Of a DNA stretch of 64,000 bases, positions 51,647 to 64,000 are shown piece after piece (position 1 is the stretch's first letter; each line of letters opens with the position of its first letter). The position numbers and the translations under genes were made by a program. The stretch is from Agromyces italicus DSM 16388 (GTDB lineage Bacteria; Actinomycetota; Actinomycetes; Actinomycetales; Microbacteriaceae): assembly GCF_000421545.1 (NCBI RefSeq), contig NZ_ATXF01000008.1, forward strand, positions 186,001 to 250,000, written 5' to 3'. The notes under the pieces were generated by a model. The model was not told where the DNA came from, made no database searches, and worked only from the letters and a program-made list of their open reading frames with translations.

Positions 51647-52181
51647 TGCCTCCCGCTTCGGGTGATCGCGACGACATCCTGACGGCACTCGGCGGGGTAG
51701 GGCTCAAGCACGGCGTAATTCCTCCCAAGAGTGATGAATCACCACATGTTGGGAGTCAACCGAAGCTGCAGCAGTCCCATCTGCTCGCACGTCGGCTCGA
51801 GGTCACGCATCTGCTGCCCGGACGCCGGCAGAAGGGTCCGCAGTTGCCGACGAGGCGCAGGTTCATGACCGGACTGTAATTTACCCGGGCCCGCACAGGC
51901 AGACCCATGAATCGTGAAGGCGACGCTGATGGGTCCGTCGTGTTCGGATTGTTCCGAGCTCCGGTGCCGATCGAGATAGATGACCCATCGACGGAGTGAA
52001 GCGCTTTCGAGTCACCGCCGTCAGTTCATGTCGGTCGATGATCAGTCTCGTCGCTACTACGATCGATCCCAGACATCCCACCCGGCGATGCCACCCGTAT
52101 AGAAGCGGCAGACAACCGGGGACGGTTCAATGTCCTATGGTTCGAGTGCAGGAGCTATCGCAGCACGGATGGGACTTCGCG
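51647..52181. other. 535-bp gap before the lacI-type gene, nested inverted repeat inside
   Basis: No ORF with family resemblance was found on either strand; a 79-codon frame at 51643-51879 has no recognisable features. The stretch carries the inverted repeat at 51722-51755, and upstream of the regulator AACCG-GGGA-CGGTT at about 52115-52128 could be an operator. Confidence 0.5.
51722..51755. repeat. Nested inverted repeat
   Basis: Outer arms CTCCCAA and TTGGGAG enclose a smaller dyad GTGAT-GA-ATCAC. It may be a regulator site or a transcript hairpin after the kinase gene. Confidence 0.4.
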
Positions 52182-53204
52182 ATGAACGATCTGAACGACA
52201 GACCGCCGAAGCAGTCCACGATCTACGACGTGGCGAAGCGAGCGGGTGTGTCGCATCAGACGGTGGCGCGCATCGTTCGTGGTTATGAAGGGTTTCGGCC
52301 CGAGACCCGGGAGCGGGTTGCCGCCGCCATCGCGGAACTCGCGTACGTGCCGAACGTCACTGCTCGGTCTCTCGCAACGAAACGGCCACGGCGAATCGCC
52401 GCGTTGACGTACGAAATGGATCAGGTCGGTCCGAACGAAGTGGTTCGAGGGGCATCGCATGCAGCGCGTGAGGCCGGCTACCTGCTCGATATCGTCACGC
52501 TCGAGCTCGAACGCGATGACTCGATCGACGAAGCCGTCGACCTGATCAACCAGCAAGACTTGGCCGGAGTGATCGCGCTCATCCCCACCGAACACATTGC
52601 GGACGCAGTCTCGGCCGCGCACTTCCGAGTTCCATTGTTCATGGATCGGAGCGACTCGATTCAGAACCCCGAGAGCGGTCTCGATCTCGGTGCGGCGGGC
52701 GTACACGCCACGACGCAGCATTTGCTGTCGCTCGGTCATTCGCGCCTGTTCCACATCGGTGGCCCAAGCGAGTGGCTCGCGAGTCGAAGCCGTCTTGCAG
52801 CCTTCGAGTCAGTGATCCGAGCCAATGGGTTCGAACCGGTTGGAGCCAGATTCGGCGGATGGTCGGCGAGCTCGGGGTACGAGATCGGTCTCGGACTGCC
52901 GGTAGACGAGCTGACGGCGGTGGTAGCCGCGAACGATCAAATCGCGCTCGGCGCCATCCATGCACTTCGTCAGCGCGGCATCCGCGTGCCAGAGCAGCTC
53001 AGCATAACGGGCATCGACGACATTGCCGAGGCGGCGTACTTCTGGCCGCCACTCACGACTGCGAAGTTGGACCTGGAGAGCGTTGGCAGGCGCGGTGTTC
53101 AACGACTCCTCACCGTGATCGACCCAGAAGAGGTCAGGACGATCACAGATCCGGCGCCGGCCGAACTCCGCGTGCGCAAGTCGACGGCGGCACCCCGCAC
53201 CTGA
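52182..53204 (+). CDS. LacI-family transcriptional regulator of the sugar operon
   Basis: A 340-residue repressor. STIYDVAKRAGVSHQTVARIVRG is the LacI helix-turn-helix with the hinge helix that follows (TARSLATKRPRRIA). Residues 60-340 form the sugar-binding periplasmic-fold domain (ITGIDDIAEAAYFWPPLTT). ATG 52182 is preceded by GGATGGG 8 bp upstream; an earlier in-frame ATG at 52137 is possible. It lies just before the ABC importer genes, and a LacI-like palindrome lies in the promoter gap between them. Confidence 0.9.
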   Translation: MNDLNDRPPKQSTIYDVAKRAGVSHQTVARIVRGYEGFRPETRERVAAAIAELAYVPNVTARSLATKRPRRIAALTYEMDQVGPNEVVRGASHAAREAGYLLDIVTLELERDDSIDEAVDLINQQDLAGVIALIPTEHIADAVSAAHFRVPLFMDRSDSIQNPESGLDLGAAGVHATTQHLLSLGHSRLFHIGGPSEWLASRSRLAAFESVIRANGFEPVGARFGGWSASSGYEIGLGLPVDELTAVVAANDQIALGAIHALRQRGIRVPEQLSITGIDDIAEAAYFWPPLTTAKLDLESVGRRGVQRLLTVIDPEEVRTITDPAPAELRVRKSTAAPRT

Positions 53205-53219
53205 TTCGCACGGCGAATC
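53203..53219 (+). terminator. Small hairpin at the end of the lacI-type gene
   Basis: GATTCGC-ACG-GCGAATC overlaps the stop codon. Short and without T-run; it may separate the regulator from the importer operon. Confidence 0.35.
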
Positions 53220-53352
53220 CGACGGATGGCGTGCGTCATCCATGTGCAGCCGATGACCCGGTTCTGGCGATAACAGATTCATCACAGTCCCGTGCGGGCT
53301 GCACAGGGTCTTGCCACAGGGGGCCAGCGCGACTAGCGTTGCCCACGCAACG

Positions 53353-53362
53353 TTACCGGTAA
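53353..53362. promoter_or_regulatory. Probable LacI-family operator
   Basis: TTACCGGTAA is a perfect 10-bp palindrome with the central CG usual for LacI/GalR sites. It lies about 80 bp upstream of the substrate-binding protein gene and 150 bp after the lacI-type gene. Confidence 0.6.
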
Positions 53363-53443
53363 TCCTTTCTTCCGGTGAGCCGCTGCAACCGTTTCAGATG
53401 CCACATCTCACCAGCACATGCTCGCTCGAAGAGGAGAAGATCC

Positions 53444-54718
53444 ATGGGAACCAAGATCAGGACACGATTGCTGTTGTCCGCCGCGGCGCTGTCAGCGACG
53501 GCTCTCGTCGTCAGCGGGTGCAGCTCGGGCGGTGACGCGGGAGCCGGCGACGTCGAGTCCCTCAATCTTTGGCTGCCCACTCCGTTCGGTGCGGAAAGCA
53601 CGAGTGTGGAGTCGGACGCGTGGGATGAGATTCTCGCGCCGTTCGAGGAGGAGCAAAGCGTTGATGTCGACGTGACGCTGATTCCGTGGGCCGACTACGA
53701 GACGAAGTACCTGACTGGCGTCTCCAGCGACGACGGCCCCGATCTCGGATACATGTATGGCGAGATGATGGGCGACTACATCGTCAACGGTGCAATCGTG
53801 CCGTTCGACGAGTACCTCGATCCCGCCGCGGTGGAGAACATGCTCTACGTCGATCAGGGCAAAGTCGATGGCGAACAGTACGCGCTGCCGTTCGTCGTCG
53901 GCGGTATGCGGATCCTCTGGGCGAACATGGACCTCCTCTCGGCAGCCGGCGTCAGCGAGATTCCGACGACGTGGGATGACTTCCTCTCGGTGTCCGAGAA
54001 GGTCACCGCCTCCGGGAAGACGGCGCTCCTGCAGTCGTGGGGTGCTCCCGACCGGGGGATGTTGAACTCCTCGTTCTTCCCGCTGCTGTGGCAGGCGGGA
54101 GGCCAGATCCTCACAGACGACGGTTCGAAGACTGCCTTCAACAGCGAGGCCGGCATCGCTGCCGCCAACTACTTGATGACGCTCCTCGAAAGCGGGGCGA
54201 TGCCGTCATCGGTGACCGGTCTGACCAATGATGAGGTCAAGTCAGCCTTCTACGGCGGCGAAACCGCGTTCATGTTCGGCACCGATGGGCAATTGGGTGA
54301 GATCACCGACTCCGGGATCAACGCCGATTTCATTCCGTCGCTCGAGGGTGAACAACGTGGCACGTTCGTCGCCAGTGACTCGCTGGTCCTGTTCGACGCC
54401 TGCCCAGACAAGCAACTGTGCACCGATCTGGCGGAGTTCATCTTGTCGGGTGCGCAGATGACGCAGTTCCACGAGAACATCGTCGCCTACCCGCCGATCG
54501 GGCTGGATGAGGAGGGAGACAGTGAGAATCCATTCATCCCCGTGTACGCAGAGAACGCTGACATCCTCCACTCACTTCCTGTCGCGGCAGGCAGCGCCGG
54601 AGTGTACAACTCGCTGTACACCAACCTGCAGCAGATGCTTCTCGGGCAGAAGACTCCGGAGCAGGCGCTCGAGGATGCAGCGGGCGAGGGCGACAGCTCG
54701 CTGCAAGCGGCACAGTAA
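53444..54718 (+). CDS. Sugar ABC transporter substrate-binding lipoprotein
   Basis: A 424-residue extracellular sugar-binding protein. Its lipoprotein signal peptide ends LVVSGC with lipobox Cys at about 26. The body has the family-1 solute-binding layout (LNLWLPTPFGAE, VDVTLIPWADYETKYLTG, YALPFVVGGMRILWANMDLL, FYGGETAFMFGTDGQLGEI). GAGGAGAAG lies before ATG 53444. It delivers a carbohydrate to the two permeases that follow; no ATPase gene is in the operon, so a shared MsiK-like ATPase is likely. Confidence 0.93.
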   Translation: MGTKIRTRLLLSAAALSATALVVSGCSSGGDAGAGDVESLNLWLPTPFGAESTSVESDAWDEILAPFEEEQSVDVDVTLIPWADYETKYLTGVSSDDGPDLGYMYGEMMGDYIVNGAIVPFDEYLDPAAVENMLYVDQGKVDGEQYALPFVVGGMRILWANMDLLSAAGVSEIPTTWDDFLSVSEKVTASGKTALLQSWGAPDRGMLNSSFFPLLWQAGGQILTDDGSKTAFNSEAGIAAANYLMTLLESGAMPSSVTGLTNDEVKSAFYGGETAFMFGTDGQLGEITDSGINADFIPSLEGEQRGTFVASDSLVLFDACPDKQLCTDLAEFILSGAQMTQFHENIVAYPPIGLDEEGDSENPFIPVYAENADILHSLPVAAGSAGVYNSLYTNLQQMLLGQKTPEQALEDAAGEGDSSLQAAQ

Positions 54719-55671
54719 TGTCAGCGCGGACCGAAGGCACTCGCCAAGTACCACTGTTGACCCGTCGGCCGCGCGCTGACGCACCCGCATCGCGGAGACC
54801 GCCGAGTCGGTGGAGCCGATTCGGCGGTCTTCCCTTCGTCATCCCGAGTTTCATCATCCTCGTCATCGTCATGATCGTCCCGATCGTGATGTCGGGATAC
54901 TTCAGCCTCACCCGATACACCGTGCTCAGCCCGCCGCAGTGGGTCGGCATGGACAACTTCATCAAGCTGATCAACGACGATGCGTTCATCTCATCGATCT
55001 GGATCACCCTCGCCTACACGCTCATCTCTGTTCCGCTCCAGACGGTGGTGGCACTGGTACTGGCAGATCTGCTCGCGAAGCGCTTCCGGAACAGGTTCGG
55101 ATCCTTCGTTCGAGCATCGTTGTTCATCCCGGTGATGTCTTCATTGGTCGTCGTGGCAGTCGTCTGGCGTGCACTCCTGGGAACGGACAACGGCTTCGTG
55201 AACTCGGTCCTCCAGGCGATCGGTGTGGACCCGGTGAATTTCCTCGGTGAACCGACCCTCGCACTTGTGACGGTGTCTCTCGTGACCGTGTGGAAGAACA
55301 TCGGCTATTTCCTCGTGATCTACTACGCGGGCATCATGGAGGTCCCCAGCGAGCTCTACGAGGCCTCCGCTATCGACGGCGCCAATCGGCGGCAACAACT
55401 GTGGAGGATCACAGTGCCGTCGCTGCGTCCTGTCACCTTCCTCGTCGTAATTCTCGGCACGATCTGGTCATTCCAGGTCTTCGACCTTGTCTACGTCATG
55501 ACCGGGGGCGGCCCCGGGGGCGCGACACGCACGATCGTCATGATGATCTATGAAGCAGGATTCCGGAACTTCCAGATGGGGTACGCGAGCGCCATGGCGA
55601 TCGTGTTGTTCGGCGTGATCCTCGTCATTGCGGTCCTGCAGCGAAAGGTGATGAAGACCAGTGTCGGATAG
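54718..55671 (+). CDS. Sugar ABC transporter permease 1 (MalF-like)
   Basis: A 317-residue permease with six transmembrane helices (FVIPSFIILVIVMIVPIVMS at the start). The EAA loop EASAIDGANRRQQLWRITVP contacts the ATPase. TAATG couples its start to the end of the binding-protein gene. It forms the importer channel with the second permease. Confidence 0.93.
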   Translation: MSARTEGTRQVPLLTRRPRADAPASRRPPSRWSRFGGLPFVIPSFIILVIVMIVPIVMSGYFSLTRYTVLSPPQWVGMDNFIKLINDDAFISSIWITLAYTLISVPLQTVVALVLADLLAKRFRNRFGSFVRASLFIPVMSSLVVVAVVWRALLGTDNGFVNSVLQAIGVDPVNFLGEPTLALVTVSLVTVWKNIGYFLVIYYAGIMEVPSELYEASAIDGANRRQQLWRITVPSLRPVTFLVVILGTIWSFQVFDLVYVMTGGGPGGATRTIVMMIYEAGFRNFQMGYASAMAIVLFGVILVIAVLQRKVMKTSVG

Positions 55672-56527
55672 CACAACGTCTCTAATAATGAGGAACAGCG
55701 GCGAACGCCGGCGGCGCAAGACGCCGAACGTCGCGACCGGCATCAGTGCGGTAGTGCTCATCGGGTTCGTGCTCATCGCTTTGCTCCCGTTCCTGTTCAT
55801 GGCAGTGACGTCGATCCAGCGGACCACGATGATCACCGTCGTGTTCGATCCGGCGAAGTTCACGCTCGACAACTACGTGCGGGTGTTCGCCGACGGTGGC
55901 TTCGGAATGGCGCTTCTCACGAGCGTCATCGTGGTCACCTTGGCATGCCTCGTGAATGCGATCGTCTGTTCTCTCGCCGCCTACGCATTCGCCAAGAAGC
56001 CCTTTCCCGGCTCCGAGGTGCTCTTCTGGGTCTACATCGCGACGATGATGGTCCCGGGGCAGGTCACCCTCATCCCGCTGTTCACGATGATGCGCGAGCT
56101 CGGCCTGCTCAACAGCTACTTGTCGCTGTTCTTGCCGATCATCAACGCTTTCGGGGTCTTCCTCATCCGCCAGTTCATGGAGACCATCCCTGACGAGATG
56201 ATCGAGGCCGCACGAATCGATGGCGCGACCGAAATGCAGATCTTCAGCCGAATCATCCTGCCGTCGATCCGCCCCGCGATCATCGCCCTGACCGTCTTCA
56301 CGTTCCTCACGACGTGGAACGACTTCCTGTGGCCGCTGGTGTCGATCACCAACGAAGAGATGCAGACGGTCACACTCGCGGTTGCCAATTTGCAAGGGCG
56401 TTATCTGACCGACTTCGGGCTCGTCATGGCTGGCGCAACAGTGTCGTTCCTCGTGCCGCTCGTGATGTACCTCATCTTGCAGCGACAGTTCGTCGAGGGA
56501 ATCACCTCATCGAGTGTGAAGGGCTGA
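55661..56527 (+). CDS. Sugar ABC transporter permease 2 (MalG-like)
   Basis: A 288-residue permease with six transmembrane helices. EAARIDGATEMQIFSRIILP is the EAA loop and PLVMYLILQRQFVEGITSSSVKG the typical MalG C-terminus. The GTG at 55661 overlaps the first permease gene by 11 bp; ATG 55688 is an alternative but lacks a better ribosome site. Confidence 0.93.
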   Translation: MSDSTTSLIMRNSGERRRRKTPNVATGISAVVLIGFVLIALLPFLFMAVTSIQRTTMITVVFDPAKFTLDNYVRVFADGGFGMALLTSVIVVTLACLVNAIVCSLAAYAFAKKPFPGSEVLFWVYIATMMVPGQVTLIPLFTMMRELGLLNSYLSLFLPIINAFGVFLIRQFMETIPDEMIEAARIDGATEMQIFSRIILPSIRPAIIALTVFTFLTTWNDFLWPLVSITNEEMQTVTLAVANLQGRYLTDFGLVMAGATVSFLVPLVMYLILQRQFVEGITSSSVKG

Positions 56528-56557
56528 TCGATCATCCGAGATTCAGCATGGCGGGTC

Positions 56558-61122
<4,565 letters not shown>

Positions 61123-61179
61123 GACTCACTGGAGGAAATCAATGACAGTGTTCCTGGCACGTCCCGACTGGACTGACGC

Positions 61180-62529
61180 ATGAGACTCCATCGTGCGGAC
61201 TTCCCAGACAACTTTCGGTTCGGCGCTGCGACGGCGGCATTCCAAATCGAGGGTGCGGTAACCGAAGACGGACGAACTCCCAGCGTCTGGGACACGTACA
61301 CGGCTTTACCCGGAACCATCGCGGGCGGCCACACGGCCGTCGTCGCCTGCGATCACTACCACCGTCTCGATGAAGACCTGACGCTCCTCGCCGATCTCGG
61401 AGCGCAGTGCTACCGCTTCTCGTTCGCGTGGACGCGGATCCTCTCGGGTGCGGACCTCACTGTCAACCGGGCGGGAGTCGACTTCTACCGACGGCTGGTC
61501 GATGGGCTGCGTGATCACGGGATCGCGCCGGTCGCGACGCTGTTCCACTGGGACCTACCACAAAGCCTGCAGGATGCTGGTGGCTGGACCAACCGCGACA
61601 CAGCGAGCAGACTCGCTGAATACGCCGGTGTGGTCGCAAGAGAACTCGGCGACGGGATCGACACCTGGATCACCCTCAACGAGCCGTACAACCACATGTC
61701 CCACGGGCACATCTACGGCTTCCACGCACCGGGCCTCCGCCTGGGGCCGGAGGCTGTGCAGGTCGCGCACCACCTACTGCTCGGTCACGGGCTCAGCGTG
61801 CAGGCGCTTCGCGCCGAGAGCGACGCGGCCATCGGCATCGCGAACTACTATTCGCCGGCGCGTCCGTCGCACGAGAACGCCAAGCTGGGGCCTCGATGGG
61901 ATGCCTGGGTGAACCACCTCTTCACCGACCCTATACTGCTCGGTTCATATCCTCCGGAGATCGCAGACATCGCCCCGGTCGACCGGTTCATCGAAGACGG
62001 TGACCTCGACATCATCGCCCAGCCCATCGACATTCTGGGGGTGAACTTCTATCGCCCCTCACCGCCGATCCCGACTCCCGACGGCCCGTTCCCGTTCGCG
62101 CTCGGGCAGTTCGACGGTGTCGAACGAACGGGGTTCGGTTGGCCGATCCTGCCCGATACGCTGCGCGACCTGCTGACAGGGCTTCACTCACGCTACGGCG
62201 AGCGGATGCCGCCGGTGGAGATCACCGAGAACGGCGCGTCCTTCGATGACGAGGTTCAGCACGGTGTGTGTCATGACCCCGAGCGCGTCTCCTACCTCGA
62301 GCGCCATCTGCGAGCGACACTCGACGCCATCAAGGCCGGCGTCGACGTTCGTGGCTACTACGTCTGGTCGCTGCTCGACAACTTCGAATGGGCAGCCGGA
62401 TACACCCAACGCTTCGGAATCGTGCATGTGGACTTCGAAACGCTGGAACGGACCCCGAAAACGTCATACGCCTGGTACCGGAACCTGTTGACGGAACGAG
62501 GAACTGCGGATGACGCAACTCGCGCCTGA
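61180..62529 (+). CDS. Glycoside hydrolase family 1 beta-glucosidase
   Basis: A 449-residue GH1 enzyme. FPDNFRFGAATAAFQIEGA is the N-terminal signature. The acid/base Glu168 is in TLNEPYNH, and the nucleophile Glu350 is in ITENGASF. WSLLDNFEWAAGYTQRFGI is the aglycone/substrate loop. Cytoplasmic. It may split beta-glucosides, beta-galactosides or 6-phospho sugars; the loop residues were not read closely enough to choose. The next gene overlaps its end by 20 bp. Confidence 0.95.
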   Translation: MRLHRADFPDNFRFGAATAAFQIEGAVTEDGRTPSVWDTYTALPGTIAGGHTAVVACDHYHRLDEDLTLLADLGAQCYRFSFAWTRILSGADLTVNRAGVDFYRRLVDGLRDHGIAPVATLFHWDLPQSLQDAGGWTNRDTASRLAEYAGVVARELGDGIDTWITLNEPYNHMSHGHIYGFHAPGLRLGPEAVQVAHHLLLGHGLSVQALRAESDAAIGIANYYSPARPSHENAKLGPRWDAWVNHLFTDPILLGSYPPEIADIAPVDRFIEDGDLDIIAQPIDILGVNFYRPSPPIPTPDGPFPFALGQFDGVERTGFGWPILPDTLRDLLTGLHSRYGERMPPVEITENGASFDDEVQHGVCHDPERVSYLERHLRATLDAIKAGVDVRGYYVWSLLDNFEWAAGYTQRFGIVHVDFETLERTPKTSYAWYRNLLTERGTADDATRA

Positions 62530-64000
62530 CGTTCTTGCGTGGTTGTCGCGCGCTGCGGGATGGGAGCCGGAGACTCGAGCCTTCATCGACGGCGGCTATC
62601 GCGGCTTCGCTCGGTCGAGTCGATTCGAGTCGATCGCCCCCCGCGACGGGTCGACGCTCGCCCACATCGAAGACGCCGGCGTCGAATCGGTCGATGCAGC
62701 TGTCGCCGCGGCCCGAATCGCGTTCGACGACGGCCGTTGGCGCAGGATGCCATCGCGACAGCGAGCCGAGATCCTCCGTCGCTTCGCGATGCTCGTGCTG
62801 GCGCATCGCGACGAGATCGGACTGGCGGAATCGCTCGAGGTCGGCAAGCCGATCAGCGAGGCACTCGCGGCCGACGTCGGTGAGACCGCTGAGGCGCTCC
62901 ACTGGTATGCGGATGCACTCGACAAGGTGCACGACGAGGTGATCACCTCACCCGAGCACACGCTGCTCACCGTGACCCGCGAGCCGCTCGGTGTGGTCGG
63001 CGCCATCGTGCCGTGGAACTTCTCCTCGATCATCGCCGCATGGAAGTTCGCGCCGGCGCTCGCCACCGGGAACTCCGTCGTGCTGAAGCCGTCTGAGCTC
63101 TCGTCGCTGCCCGCGCTGATCCTCGGACGACTCGCCACGGAGGCGGGGATCCCCGATGGGGTGTTCAACGTGGTGCCGGGGCGCGGTTCGACCGTGGGCT
63201 CTGCACTCGCGCGGCATCCCGGAATCGACAAGATCACATTCACGGGGTCGACCACCGTAGCCAGACGAATCGCCGTCGACGCGGCGACATCCAACATGAA
63301 GGCCGTCTCGATCGAGGCCGGCGGCAAATCCCCGCAGGTTGTGTTCGACGACGTCGAGGACTGGGAGCGAATGGTCGCGACCGTCGCAGGCAGCATCTTC
63401 TACAACGCCGGGCAGGCGTGCACGGCGGGTTCGCGCGTGCTCGTCCACGAATCGGTGCATGATCGGCTGCTCGAAGATCTCGTTTCGAAGGCGACCGAGT
63501 GGATGCCCTCCGACCCGCTGGCCACGTCGACGAAGATGGGTGCGATCGCATCCCGCGAGCAGTTGGACGAAATTCTCGCGAAACTTGAGGCGAATCGTTC
63601 CGGCAAGATCGTCTTCGGTGGAGAGCAGGTGGAACCGGTGCCAGGTGGCTTCTACCTCGAGCCGACGATCATCGACGGAGTCGACAGTCGGGCGTCGATC
63701 TCCCGCGAGGAGGTGTTCGGCCCGGTGCTGACGGTCTTGAGCTTCCGTGACGATACAGAAGCACTCCACGCGGCAAACGATACGGAGTATGGCCTGGCGG
63801 CGGGGGTCTGGACCGCGAACCTCTCCCGGACGCACCGAATGCTGCGGGAGCTGCGTGCAGGCATCGTGTGGGCGAATGACTACAACGCGCTCGGGATCGA
63901 GCGCCCGTTCGGCGGGGTAAAGGGAACCGGGACAGGTCGCGACAAGGGGATCCAGGCGCTCGCGCAGTACACTAGCTCGAAGACGAGTTGGATCGACTTC
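62510..64000 (+). CDS. Aldehyde dehydrogenase, 3' end beyond window
   Basis: 497 codons are visible and the frame is open at the window edge; the last residues (TSSKTSWIDF) are near the usual C-terminus, so only a few are missing. It has the NAD(P) site GAIVPWNFSSII, TFTGSTTVARRI, catalytic Glu269 in SIEAGGKSPQVVF, and nucleophile Cys304 in NAGQACTAGSR. It oxidises an aldehyde to an acid. ATG 62510 overlaps the GH1 gene. In this operon the aldehyde probably comes from the sugar aglycone or a sugar-derived aldehyde. Confidence 0.93.
   Translation, partial: MTQLAPDVLAWLSRAAGWEPETRAFIDGGYRGFARSSRFESIAPRDGSTLAHIEDAGVESVDAAVAAARIAFDDGRWRRMPSRQRAEILRRFAMLVLAHRDEIGLAESLEVGKPISEALAADVGETAEALHWYADALDKVHDEVITSPEHTLLTVTREPLGVVGAIVPWNFSSIIAAWKFAPALATGNSVVLKPSELSSLPALILGRLATEAGIPDGVFNVVPGRGSTVGSALARHPGIDKITFTGSTTVARRIAVDAATSNMKAVSIEAGGKSPQVVFDDVEDWERMVATVAGSIFYNAGQACTAGSRVLVHESVHDRLLEDLVSKATEWMPSDPLATSTKMGAIASREQLDEILAKLEANRSGKIVFGGEQVEPVPGGFYLEPTIIDGVDSRASISREEVFGPVLTVLSFRDDTEALHAANDTEYGLAAGVWTANLSRTHRMLRELRAGIVWANDYNALGIERPFGGVKGTGTGRDKGIQALAQYTSSKTSWIDF

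Noticed and set aside
51643-51879. Possible small gene after the kinase
   Set aside because: 78 codons without motif, overlapping a nested inverted repeat and the kinase stop; low likelihood of coding.

Overview
The window is high-GC DNA from an actinobacterium, most likely of the Microbacteriaceae type. The clues are the base composition, frequent GTG starts, ATGA/GTGA gene overlaps, leaderless-looking promoters, a Streptomyces-style PHO box, an arsRBOCT-like arsenic gene set and a Pgl-type (BREX type 2) defence locus. All protein assignments come from reading motifs by eye; no database search was run.

Layout. (1) 1-2617: end of an ImmA/IrrE-type metallopeptidase gene, a multi-pass membrane protein and a membrane-anchored alpha/beta hydrolase. 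(2) 2694-7304: a PHO-box-controlled phosphate uptake operon, pstSCAB, followed not by phoU but by a winged-helix regulator with a degenerate receiver domain. (3) 7308-16544: a large arsenic region. One leftward operon carries four low-molecular-weight arsenate reductase domains (two fused to ArsR domains), a thioredoxin reductase, an aquaglyceroporin and a free ArsR. Beyond it lie a TauE/SafE permease, an arsO-like flavoprotein divergent from a Cys-type ArsR, and an MFS transporter. (4) 16721-19826: a SulP anion transporter with a divergent MerR regulator, a GNAT acetyltransferase, a thioredoxin-like protein and a 50-residue zinc-ribbon protein. (5) 19905-22102: a second metal module made of a Cys-rich MerR, two small Cys-pair proteins and an ACR3-type permease, with two promoters that have the 19-bp spacer typical of MerR control. 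(6) 22336-31115: mobile-element genes (MobF relaxase-helicase, small membrane protein, repeat protein) and cargo of unknown role, including a GIY-YIG protein. (7) 31330-49853: a complete BREX type 2 system, pglW-pglX-pglY-pglZ-brxD-brxHI, plus a seventh overlapping gene with a HEPN-like R-x4-H motif. (8) 49876-50391: an IS256 transposase remnant and the 3' end of a tRNA gene, which looks like the right attachment site of an integrated element. (9) 50678-64000: a carbohydrate region with a BadF-type kinase, a LacI regulator, a sugar ABC importer, a DUF4091 protein, a GH2 beta-galactosidase, a GH1 beta-glucosidase and an aldehyde dehydrogenase that runs off the window.

Working together: phosphate uptake next to arsenate reductases fits arsenate being a phosphate mimic. 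Arsenate would be reduced by the ArsC enzymes with electrons from the thioredoxin reductase, and arsenite would leave through the aquaglyceroporin or the ACR3-type permease. The relaxase, the tRNA-fragment boundary and the defence operon suggest that much of the left 50 kb is an integrative element carrying metal resistance and phage defence. No integrase, coupling protein or type IV secretion genes are visible, so the element's left end probably lies outside the window.
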